Source: Willaertia magna (taxonomy: Eukaryota; Heterolobosea; Eutetramitea; Acrasida; Naegleriidae). Taken from it: a DNA stretch of 14,017 nt. This document shows, piece by piece, positions 1-6,694 of this stretch. Under the pieces are notes generated by a model. It worked only from the letters and a program-made list of their open reading frames with translations. It made no database searches and had not been told where the DNA came from. The position numbers were made by a program, and so were the translations under genes. Every line of letters begins with the position of its first letter. Within the stretch, counting starts at the first letter, position 1. The stretch is from positions 1 through 14,017 of the forward strand of contig CADWAF010000153.1 of the NCBI GenBank assembly GCA_902984215.1, in the 5' to 3' direction.

Positions 1-1
1 G

Positions 2-142
2 AACAGTATTGGAAAAAGCAATAAAATGAGTAAACAAAAGAGTTACTCCAATAGTAAGCACAACAGCAGTAACAATAATAACACTAATAAGAAGACTAGT
101 AAATTTCTCAGTAATCCCAGCAATTCCAATAGTGAGCAATGA
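2..142 (+). CDS. C-terminal end of DIRS ORF1 (gag-like), partial
   Basis: This frame is open from the first bases of the window and ends at TGA 140-142, giving about 46 residues rich in Ser, Asn and Lys with a run of four Asn. An internal ATG lies at 26-28, but the frame is open upstream of it, so it is more likely the tail of a longer protein. It overlaps the open RT frame, which has no ATG until residue 70 (counted from base 132). That arrangement suits DIRS elements, where ORF1 and the RT ORF lie in adjacent or overlapping frames. No domain is recognisable in so short a piece. The ORF1 assignment rests on position. Confidence 0.5.
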   Translation, partial: NSIGKSNKMSKQKSYSNSKHNSSNNNNTNKKTSKFLSNPSNSNSEQ

Positions 143-1376
143 CTCTCAAAGGATTGCTGGAAGGATTTCTCGTTACTGGAAAAATTGGAAACTACTACTA
201 AATTCCCCAGACTTTATAATAAGTTGGGTGAAAGAGGGCATAAAATTAGATTCAGATCAGGCCAAATGGTTAAATTTCGGAACCAATTTTATCAATTCGA
301 AGGAGGAAATTGCTTGGTTCGAAAAGGAATTAGGGAGTATGTTAGAAGAAGGTGTAATCTCAGTGGGATCAATCAATACTATAGTCAACCCAGTTCACTT
401 AGTTCCAAAGAAGGGTCTAGATACTTATCGTTTAATTTTAGATTTAAGGAAAGTAAACTGTGGGTTAGAAGTAACAAATTTCAAATTGGACAATTTATTG
501 CTCCTTGCAAAGTTTCTAAGAAAAGGCTTGTTTGCTACAAAGGTAGATCTTCGCAAGGGATACTTCCATGTAGCAATTCACAACAACTCAAGACATCTGT
601 TAGGCTTCCAGTGGAAAGGTCAGTATTTCCAATTCAATGTACTACCCTTTGATTTAAACCAAGCACCTTTTCTATTCTCCAAGTTAATGAAAGAAGTTAT
701 AAAAGTATTAAGGAAGAAGAAAATCTTGGTGTTTTATTACATAGACAACATCTTGATATTAGGGGAGTCGTTAGAAATTTGTTTAAGGCACACGAACGAA
801 CTTTTATCACTTCTAAAACAACTAGGTTGGATTATTCAAGAAGAAAAATCAATCTTGTACCCAGTTCAAGTAATTCAATATTTAGGTTTAGAGCTAGACT
901 TTATAAAGGGAAAAATATTCATTCCTATGGACAAACAGAACCAAACCTTAGACCTTATACATTTTCTAATAACACAGTACAATCTACGAAGGAAGGTGAA
1001 GATAAAACTTATAGCAATATTGTTAGGGAAGTTGGAATTCCTTGCAATCTCGTTCCCTTACATAAGGTCAGTCAGTTGGAAGCTAAGAAGAGACATGACA
1101 AAGTGTTTAGAGTATTCAAAGGGAAATTACTCTCATTGGATGTTTATAAACAAGGGAGCTGTAAAGGATTTAAGGAAGTTGGCACTTATTGTAAAGTTAA
1201 ATCATGGTTGCAGCTTCGAACTGGAAACAAATTTAACCAGAATAGACACAGATTCTTCTCTCACAGGTTTCGGGGGTGTAACAAAAGACTATGTTTTCAT
1301 TGGGGAATGGTCAATAGAAGAGGAGAATTTACATATAAACCACAAAGAACTGCAAGCTATTTGGGAAATTTTTTAA
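132..1376 (+). pseudogene. DIRS reverse transcriptase plus first part of RNase H, catalytically altered
   Basis: The frame is open from base 30. The GTG at 132 is not a plausible eukaryotic start, and the first ATG codon is residue 70 of this reading. RT runs roughly over residues 55-310: motif A FATKVDLRKGYFHV with D139, the LPFG-type box read as LPFDL (171-175), and the YxDD box read as YIDN (203-206). RNase H starts near 365, with IDTDSSLTGFGG (D374) and INHKELQAIW (E406). The reading then stops at TAA 1374-1376, but the same frame continues immediately with RNase H sequence, so the stop splits one domain. Motif A is intact. Loss of the second Asp of YxDD should abolish polymerisation, because both Asp residues bind catalytic metal in RTs. 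Host-genome element, probably inactive. Confidence 0.85.
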
Positions 1377-2027
1377 ATAGCAGAAGTAGAAGGTCTTTAC
1401 AAATCAATGACGAACTTTCTTATCAGAACAGACAATATGGTCTGTCTTCATTATCTAAGGAAAGGTTATGGTCGAATTCCCTCGTTAACCAAAATTGCAA
1501 GGAACATTTGGGATTTATGTTTTCGAAATAGATGGATTATTCGAAAGGTCACTTACATTCCTTCAACAGAAAACACCATTCCAGATTTAATAAGCAAACG
1601 TTCAGAGTGGTTAACATCAGCAAACCTCTTCAATATTTTAAACACAAAGTTTGATCCTCTTACAGTCGATCGTTTTGCAAGCTCAAAATCTCACCATTTA
1701 GCAAAATTCAATCAATGGTCTTACGGAAAGGATGCTTTCATAGAGAGGTGGGAGGAAGACATGAACTATTTGGTTCCTCCATTGGGTTTAATCGTTCCAA
1801 CTATTGTTCAATTAATAAAACACAGAGCAAAGGGAGTCTTAGTAGTCCCTCATTGGGAAGGGGCTCCTTGGTGGCCAGTAGTTTGCAGGATTGCATTAGA
1901 ATATGTAAGGGTAGCAAAATCAGAGGTTATAATCTCTTCATTCGACGAAATGTCGAAAAATTTAGGATGGACCTTAATAGCTGTGCAGGTGGACGGTCAA
2001 CTCTTTTGGAAAACTATGACGGATTAG
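1377..2027 (+). pseudogene. Continuation of the DIRS RT ORF: rest of RNase H and methyltransferase-like domain
   Basis: It is in the same frame as the preceding RT reading, directly after the in-frame TAA; the first ATG is at 1407. The rest of RNase H is clear: RTDNMVCLHYLRKG carries the third catalytic Asp, followed by a typical STENTIPDLISK stretch. Next is the domain found in DIRS elements and often called a Dam-like methyltransferase. Its hallmarks are DRFASSKSHHLAKFNQW, NLVPPLGLIVP and GVLVVPHWEGAPWWPVV. The domain's role in transposition is unsettled. The frame ends at 2027, overlapping the start of the recombinase ORF. Without stop readthrough at 1374 this part could be made only from an internal ATG. 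Confidence 0.8.
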
Positions 2028-2998
2028 CAAAGTTCTGCTATGATAATCAAATAGCAGACTCTACATTGAAGAAATATCAAACAGTCTACAATTACTATTC
2101 CAATTTTTGTTTTTGGAATGATTTGACTGTTGGGGAAGAGTTATCTTGTGTTAGATTTATGTCATTTGTATTAGCAGCTGGAAAAGGTTGGATTTTAGAT
2201 TCTTTTAAGGCTGCTGTTACTTTTTTCTCTTTAAAGGATTGTTTTCAATTTCGATGGACAGATTTAATGAAAGGTGTTAAGAAAGGTGCTAAGAAGATTT
2301 ATAACAGAATTGATAAGAAGTCTAGACTTAGGGATCCATTTCCACTTAGTGCTATTCACACCTGGATTGATAATATGTATACTGTGACAAATTGGAATTA
2401 CTATATATACTATTATTGTTGTCTTTATGCAGCAATTATTGTAACAGGGTTAAGGTGTTTGTGTAGACCTAAGGAGTTGGTGGAACTTTCGTTCGATCAA
2501 ATTATATTAAACATCCCAGAACCAGGTTGTGTCACTATTAAATCTCAATTTTATAAGAATGACCAATTTGGTAAAGACACAGACGGTATCTCTATAGAAC
2601 CTATCCCTAATTCCCCTTATTGTCCAGTGAAAATTATCTCTGCTTACAGAAATCTTGTCCTTTTCAAGCAACCTTCAGATCCTTTCTTTTCTAACTTAGG
2701 CAGTAACGAATATTTGAGTACAGACTTTATTTCTTCGGTTATTAAAATAGTTAACAACACTAACGCTGTAGTTTTTGGACATTCCCTTAGAATAGGTGGA
2801 GCTTCACAGTTAGTTAAGAGTGGAGAACCCTTAGAAATGGTTGGATTTGCAGGTTCTTGGAGTAGTGCTGCAAAGAATAGATATGTCAGAAGAACCCAGT
2901 TAGTAACAAGGAAAACCTCTTCCAAGATTCTAACCAACAATTGTGATTCCCATATGATTTTAATTCTTGTTCTTCTTCTTCAACATCTTCCTCCCTAA
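1967..2998 (+). CDS. DIRS tyrosine recombinase
   Basis: The open frame reaches back to 1715, but that part is only the shadow of the methyltransferase-like domain. The first ATG near the domain is at 1967, giving 343 residues and a 61-bp overlap with the preceding ORF, as is usual in DIRS. Catalytic residues can be placed, numbering from that Met: Arg in GLRCLCRPKEL (R163 or R167), a candidate Lys near 192-197, H272 and R275 in GHSLRIGGAS, W298 in GSWSS, and the nucleophile Y306 in NRYVRR. The set is complete, so this ORF may still be functional although the RT is not. The last residues after about 325 are probably host-derived readthrough, because they lie antisense to the coding tail of the neighbouring membrane-protein gene. 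Confidence 0.85.
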   Translation: MDLNSCAGGRSTLLENYDGLAKFCYDNQIADSTLKKYQTVYNYYSNFCFWNDLTVGEELSCVRFMSFVLAAGKGWILDSFKAAVTFFSLKDCFQFRWTDLMKGVKKGAKKIYNRIDKKSRLRDPFPLSAIHTWIDNMYTVTNWNYYIYYYCCLYAAIIVTGLRCLCRPKELVELSFDQIILNIPEPGCVTIKSQFYKNDQFGKDTDGISIEPIPNSPYCPVKIISAYRNLVLFKQPSDPFFSNLGSNEYLSTDFISSVIKIVNNTNAVVFGHSLRIGGASQLVKSGEPLEMVGFAGSWSSAAKNRYVRRTQLVTRKTSSKILTNNCDSHMILILVLLLQHLPP

Positions 2999-4053
2999 CA
3001 TTACTACCCTTATTATTTACATTTGTTGTTGGTAAGGGAGAATAAGGAATTTCATTCTTATTTCTTTTCTTCTTTCTTAATAAATCTTCTAAACTCTTTT
3101 CTCTCCAATTATAAGTAAAACAGATGTATTTATAGATCATATAAACTGCAATGTCACTCAAAATAAACCAAATAAAACTTTACGAAATAATTAATAAAAA
3201 GTAAAATAAATACAAACCTTGGCCCTAAATAAGGATTATAATATGGTCCCAAAAAATTACAAATTGAAGTGCTCCACCAAAAAACAGCACCCAATCCAAT
3301 AAAACCAGATAACCCACCTAATACAAAATATAATATTCCCAACACATCACTTTCATTTTGATTTTTGACATTTCTTGATAACAAAATAATTTGTGTTAAT
3401 AAATAAATTCCACAACCAACAGCTACTATCCCAGCATATAAAATAATAAAACTATTTTTCCATTGATTTACTAAGGCAAAATACCATGACATAAAAACCA
3501 GTGTAAAACTGCTAAATAATCCAATTTTAGTTTGAATAGAATTTGAATCAATCCACTTTAAATCACTTAATCCACAAAAAGCGAATGCCACACCAATATT
3601 TGATGTTAAACCCACGTCAATTATTCCAACAAGAAAGCTAATTAAAAACCATTTGGAGTTTTTTGTATCTGGTCTTGGGACTAAACAATGAACTATTAAG
3701 GCGTCTGTCATCATTATGCCAAAAAGAAAGAATGTTAAGGAATATAACCAACTTCCTTTAAATTTATATTTTGCTTGAATTTTATTGGAAGTATAACATC
3801 CAATAAGTAGTGCTAATAAACATGTTGGTAATAAAGATACTTCAGTTAAACAAAAGTTAGAAGAAAAACATAATTTTCCAGTATCACAGGTACTAGAACT
3901 ATCATATAGTTGATTGTTATTTGTTATTATTGAATTTGTTGCGTTATTATTTGACAACGAGGAAATACGATTGCCTGCTTGGGTTGACGTAAATAAATTA
4001 TCTACATAGTACCTAAAGAATGGGATGTAATCTAATTGATCTTCTAAAGACAT
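2886..4053 (-). CDS. Uncharacterised multi-pass membrane protein, two exons
   Basis: I do not recognise the family. Exon 1 is 4053-3218. A 61-nt GT-AG intron (3217-3157) follows, and exon 2 begins at 3156. The splice keeps phase (AG|T, Ser), giving up to 368 residues; unspliced reading ends at 3154 after 299. Residues 1-70 are a polar, Asn/Ser-rich region with three Cys (56, 62, 68) and possible N-glycosylation sites. About six hydrophobic segments follow at 71-90, 101-124, 135-161, 177-196, 201-225 and 236-258, and perhaps a seventh from exon 2. The tail is basic (LLRKKKRNK) and then acidic (EEDVEEEE), as expected of a cytosolic end. Its last 15-20 residues and stop (2886-2888) come from sequence antisense to the DIRS recombinase, so the original C-terminus may have been replaced. 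It lies downstream of, and in tandem with, the saposin gene. Confidence 0.65.
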
Positions 4054-4160
4054 TTTTATTTTGATGTTATGACTTAAATTAGAGCGAACCTTAGAATAGA
4101 GTTATCACAGGCAACAAATTAAAATTCAAAATTTAAATTTGCTCTCGTTTATTAAACCGT

Positions 4161-5078
4161 TTAATGGATCTTCATAAGGTGTGCTTTAACAGAAGATACT
4201 GGTTTACCTGATGGGCAAGCATCAACTAATTGACAAATTGCTGATGGAGATGCTGCTTGTAAAATGTTTTGAACTAAAAGTGGGAAGTATTGAGAAATTA
4301 AAGAACCACATGATCCAGCCCATTTCTTTGGTAATTTAGAACAGACCTTTAATAATTTACCTTCAACATAATCTTGGTTATCCTTCTTGGTAACTTCTTG
4401 TTCAACTAATTCAATTGCAGCCATACAAACGGTACATGTTAAACCACTTTCAACTTCAACGTTTTGTTTTGGTGCAGCAACAACTTTCATTGCTTTATCG
4501 CAAAAGTGTAATCCTTGACAAATCTTTTCTGGTGGCATGTTTGATTCAAGTTTAGTAATAATGTATGGAACCATCTTTACTAAAGATAAACATCCTTTAG
4601 ATAAGATAGATGGGACTTTTGAACAGACTTTGTTTAATTCTTTAATGATTTCATCTTCAGTCTTTTGTCTTGCTAATAAACCTTCAACTTCTTTAACTAA
4701 GAAAGTACATAAGGTACATTCACCAGATCCTTGGACTTGTGGTTTTGGTGCTTCAAAGACTTGAGTATTGTTCTTTGGGCATAATGGTAATTGTTCAGAA
4801 CAAACTCTATCTGGGGTTTCAAAGGCTAAGATGTTATCTAATAATTGTTTACCGTAGACTAAAACTAAAGTTTGGCAGATCTTTCCGAATGCATTATCAC
4901 CTAATTGATTACATGCACCTAATAAAGCTTGTTGAACTTGAGATGCATCTTGTTGTGCTTCTTGTTCTGCTTCAGCAACTAAATATTTACATACATCGCA
5001 GAATTCAGTTGGAGCTGCAGATAAAGAGAAGGATACAGTGAGTAATACTGCAAAGAGAGCTAAGATAACTAATTTCAT
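4161..5078 (-). CDS. Secreted protein with three saposin-B domains (prosaposin-like)
   Basis: Saposin-B modules are disulfide-locked helical bundles that bind or disturb lipids. In lysosomes they present lipids to hydrolases; in amoebae some act as pore-forming antibacterial peptides. I chose the ATG at 5078 because it follows an A-rich leader and opens directly into a signal peptide (residues 1 to about 22, MKLVILALFAVLLTVSF). The frame also contains an upstream ATG at 5129, which would bury that signal. Three modules each show the six-Cys pattern: Cys 27/30/56/68/93/100, 121/124/152/163/187/193 and 215/218/246/257/282/288. They are joined by short Pro/Lys linkers suited to proteolytic release. 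Total 305 residues, no intron. It shares a 279-bp divergent upstream region with the tRNA deacylase gene. Lipid cofactor versus pore former cannot be decided from sequence. Confidence 0.85.
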   Translation of the reverse strand: MKLVILALFAVLLTVSFSLSAAPTEFCDVCKYLVAEAEQEAQQDASQVQQALLGACNQLGDNAFGKICQTLVLVYGKQLLDNILAFETPDRVCSEQLPLCPKNNTQVFEAPKPQVQGSGECTLCTFLVKEVEGLLARQKTEDEIIKELNKVCSKVPSILSKGCLSLVKMVPYIITKLESNMPPEKICQGLHFCDKAMKVVAAPKQNVEVESGLTCTVCMAAIELVEQEVTKKDNQDYVEGKLLKVCSKLPKKWAGSCGSLISQYFPLLVQNILQAASPSAICQLVDACPSGKPVSSVKAHLMKIH

Positions 5079-5357
5079 TTTTTTATGAAATGAAACAGCC
5101 TGATTATGATTCGACAATAATTCAAGCAACCGTAGCCCTTCAAATTTCTTTGTGGTGTGTTAGAAGCTTTCTTCTCCTAACGCGATTTTTGTTGTAATTG
5201 TTACTAGCTAGTACAACATATAATAAACTTGTAATTTTATGAACTGGTAATTTATGTTGTGCTAGTAATATGGATTTCCTGTTTCTATGCGTTACGTCTA
5301 GTTTATAACCTATTGTGCGTTAGACCATTCTCTGACACGGTTACAACATAAAAAATA
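5079..5357. promoter_or_regulatory. Divergent upstream region with repeated GCGTTA motifs and an inverted repeat
   Basis: This 279-bp spacer lies between two divergent starts, so it must hold both promoters. GCGTTA occurs at 5289-5294 and 5317-5322, and inverted at 5178-5183. An imperfect inverted repeat pairs TTACTAGC+ACAACATA (5201-5220, with a 4-nt insertion) with its complement at 5253-5268. ACAACATA recurs at 5343-5350, just before the deacylase ATG. A smaller dyad GTTAGAAG...CTTCTCCTAAC spans about 5159-5181. These are candidate factor sites. No known factor is assigned. Confidence 0.35.
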
Positions 5358-5937
5358 ATGCCAGTAAAAGTTGTTTTGCAAAATGTTAACAATGCTTCTT
5401 TGTTAATTGTAAGTGTAAAAATTTAAAATGAAATTCCTATGGATACATGTGTTTTGTTTTTTATTGGTTTACATATAAAGGATAACAAAGATGAATGGAA
5501 ATCAATTGAAAATAAAGGAGTAATATTATTTGTTAGTTTTTTGAAAGATACCACTTCGGAAGAAGTTACAAAGATTGTGAAATTAATTTTTGAATCTAAA
5601 ATTATTCCAATAGAGAATGGAAAAGAAAGTATTTTAAATTTTGAAAAGTTCGATATAATGATTGTCCCTCAAGCTTCTTTGGCAGGAAAATTAAAGAACA
5701 AACAAATGCAGTAAGTATTTAAAAGTAGTGAAAATTTAACTTGAATTTTATTTGTGACTATTTAGATATCATAGTTTAATTGACAAAGAATTAGGGAAAC
5801 AATTATATGAACAATTTGTTAGAGAATGTAAAGAATTAGTAAAGGCAGGTTCCACTCTAGTCGAGGGTACTTATGGGAATAGACAAGGATTAAAATTTGA
5901 ATCTGACGGTCCGTATTCACACATTATTGAATTGTAA
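5358..5937 (+). CDS. D-aminoacyl-tRNA deacylase family protein, ATD/DTD2-like, three exons
   Basis: DTD-fold enzymes hydrolyse wrongly charged aminoacyl-tRNAs. The ATD branch (vertebrate gene DTD2) removes L-Ala from mischarged tRNA-Thr. Exons are 5358-5408, 5481-5710 and 5766-5937, with introns of 72 and 55 nt (both GTAAGT donors, AG acceptors, phases 0 and 2), giving 150 residues against about 168 in animals. The conserved N-terminus is VKVVLQNVNNASLLI. The active-site motif is PQASLAGKLK (80-89), matching the PQAT type of ATD rather than SQFTL of canonical DTD. NRQ (132-134) and the Gly-Pro motif DGPYSHIIEL (141-150) close the protein, again ATD-like. The intact spliced frame supports a functional gene. 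Its stop lies only 29 bp before the DUSE-like element of the SRP RNA gene. Confidence 0.85.
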
Positions 5938-5966
5938 GGCCATTTGCGTATTTAATTTTTTTTCCA

Positions 5967-5974
5967 ACCCATAA
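5967..5974 (+). promoter_or_regulatory. DUSE-like upstream element of the SRP RNA gene
   Basis: ACCCATAA matches the Dictyostelium upstream sequence element, (A/T)CCCA(C/T)AA, known in front of many Dictyostelium small RNA genes about 60 nt before the RNA start. Here it lies 64 bp before the 5' end deduced from SRP RNA structure. A weaker CCCATAA at 6009-6015 is too close to the start to play the same role. Confidence 0.7.
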
Positions 5975-6030
5975 ACAAGTCCATTTTTATTTTTCAGATC
6001 TAAACCACCCCATAAATTTTCTTACATTCT

Positions 6031-6318
6031 CGCTGGGTGGTAACACTGTAACTACGCAAGTAGCAGCAATAAGACTTTGGAATGCTTAACTACAATACCC
6101 TCCTTCATATAATATAGTGACGATGTTCTGTCCAAACCTTGAGGCTTGTCAGCATAGAGGTCTTCCTGTAAAGGTAGAAATCTAGGGTGTATAATGAAGT
6201 TTGAACCGGGCGAGGCTGGATAACAGAGCAGCTCATAGAACTCACAAGCGAAAAGGTGGGATAGCAGAACTGAGCTTGAGTGTGAAGGAGGTGTTGTGTG
6301 TGAGTCTGACTAAAGTTT
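6031..6318 (+). ncRNA. Signal recognition particle RNA (7SL-type)
   Basis: SRP RNA scaffolds the particle that targets signal-peptide ribosomes to the ER. The Alu domain is visible: GCTG (6032-6035) pairs with CAGC (6064-6067), enclosing GGGTGG, the TGTAA turn (6047-6051) and the hairpin CTAC-GCAA-GTAG. Helix 5 is long range: AGACT (6072-6076) pairs with AGTCT (6303-6307), and 6092-6107 pairs with 6283-6297 with one bulge. Helix 8 is textbook: TGAACC, GGGC (6208-6211) pairing with GCTC (6231-6234), internal loop GAGG/AGCA, and stem CTG/CAG around a GATAA pentaloop. GTGGGATAGC follows, as in other SRP RNAs. The length of about 285 nt is normal. It ends in T6. Exact ends are inferred. Confidence 0.9.
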
Positions 6319-6321
6319 TTT
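6316..6321 (+). terminator. RNA polymerase III terminator of the SRP RNA gene
   Basis: Six T in a row directly follow the last paired bases of SRP RNA, as expected for Pol III termination. Confidence 0.75.
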
Positions 6322-6332
6322 AATTAAAAAAA

Positions 6333-6350
6333 ATCTTTTTTAAAAAAGAT
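6333..6350. repeat. 18-bp perfect A/T palindrome
   Basis: ATCTTTTTTAAAAAAGAT is its own reverse complement and lies 11 bp after the SRP RNA terminator. It supplies a second T6 on each strand. It could back up termination of SRP RNA, and of tRNA-Lys transcripts arriving from the other side. Confidence 0.5.
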
Positions 6351-6408
6351 AGGTTCAATTTCATAAACAAACACAGCACCCCACAAAATGAACAGCAATA
6401 AATGTTTA

Positions 6409-6481
6409 CGCCCCACGTGGGGCTCGAACCCACGACCACCAGGTTAAGAGCCTGGCGCTCTACCGACTGAGCTAGCAAGGC
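6409..6481 (-). tRNA. tRNA-Lys (CTT)
   Basis: Read on the minus strand this is a complete cloverleaf: acceptor GCCTTGC/GTGGGGC, T8 A9, D arm GCTC-AGTCGGTA-GAGC, anticodon arm CCAGG-CTCTTAA-CCTGG (anticodon CTT), variable TGGTC, T arm GTGGG-TTCGAGC-CCCAC, discriminator G. A and B boxes are internal (TAGCTCAGTCGG; GGTTCGAGCCC). There is no intron. The acceptor stem is odd in carrying three successive wobble pairs (4:69, 5:68, 6:67). A TTTT stop lies on the transcribed strand at 6388-6385. Confidence 0.93.
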
Positions 6482-6544
6482 GACGGAATCACGTTCCAAA
6501 ATAAGGATTTTGTTATTATTGACCCACCAAAGGCTCTGAAAACA

Positions 6545-6554
6545 AGCACGTGCT
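6545..6554. promoter_or_regulatory. AGCACGTGCT palindrome between the divergent tRNA genes
   Basis: A perfect 10-bp palindrome with an E-box core (CACGTG) lies about midway in the 128-bp spacer separating tRNA-Lys and tRNA-Arg. It is a possible factor site. No function is shown. Confidence 0.25.
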
Positions 6555-6609
6555 GATTTTAAGTTTTAAATTGAAACAACTGTAAAACTTCATTAAAACC
6601 ATTTAACAA

Positions 6610-6682
6610 GCACTCTTAGTTCAGTTGGAAGAACATCGGCCTACGAAGCCGGGGGTCGGGGGTTCGAGCCCCTCAGAGTGTA
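6610..6682 (+). tRNA. tRNA-Arg (ACG)
   Basis: Complete cloverleaf: acceptor GCACTCT/AGAGTGT, T8 A9, perfect D stem GTTC/GAAC, anticodon arm TCGGC-CTACGAA-GCCGG (anticodon ACG, read as ICG after deamination of A34), variable GGGTC, T arm GGGGG-TTCGAGC-CCCTC, discriminator A. There is no intron. TTTT at 6686-6689 is the Pol III terminator. It is divergent from tRNA-Lys. Confidence 0.93.
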
Positions 6683-6694
6683 GGCTTTTAAAAA

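Larger units (their letters stand above)
1..2945 (+). mobile_element. DIRS-like tyrosine-recombinase retrotransposon, 5' end outside the window, damaged and apparently 3'-truncated
   Basis: The order is end of an Asn-rich ORF1, RT, RNase H, a DIRS-type methyltransferase-like domain, then an overlapping tyrosine recombinase. That order is diagnostic of DIRS elements, first described as DIRS-1 in Dictyostelium, which insert through a YR rather than a DDE integrase. The left end lies before base 1. The right boundary near 2945 is inferred: just after the recombinase active site the opposite strand becomes the coding tail of a host membrane-protein gene, and I see no right terminal repeat. Damage visible in this copy: Asn in the YxDD box, Asp in the LPFG box, an in-frame TAA in RNase H, and loss of the right end. 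I judge it non-autonomous. Whether other copies in the genome are intact is unknown. Confidence 0.85.

Noticed and set aside
185..652. 155-residue plus-strand frame inside the RT, and similar frames at 779-1531 and 1715-1966
   Set aside because: Shadows of the RT/RNase H/methyltransferase reading, with no recognisable domain.
2644..2940. Minus-strand frame opposite the recombinase
   Set aside because: Antisense shadow of the recombinase catalytic region. The neighbouring membrane-protein tail is in a different minus-strand frame.
6009..6015. Second CCCATAA as the DUSE of the SRP RNA gene
   Set aside because: It is only about 20 nt before the RNA start. The copy at 5967-5974 has the known spacing.
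6031..6318. RNase P RNA or another structured RNA instead of SRP RNA
   Set aside because: RNase P conserved regions are not found, while the Alu helices, helix 5 and helix 8 of SRP RNA all are.
6379..6386. CCCCACAA as another DUSE-like element
   Set aside because: The first base does not fit the consensus, and the downstream sequence on that strand is only the antisense of tRNA-Lys.
6410..6423. GCCCCACGTGGGGC, a 14-bp perfect palindrome as a regulatory site
   Set aside because: It is the junction of the T stem and acceptor 3' strand of tRNA-Lys, explained by that gene.
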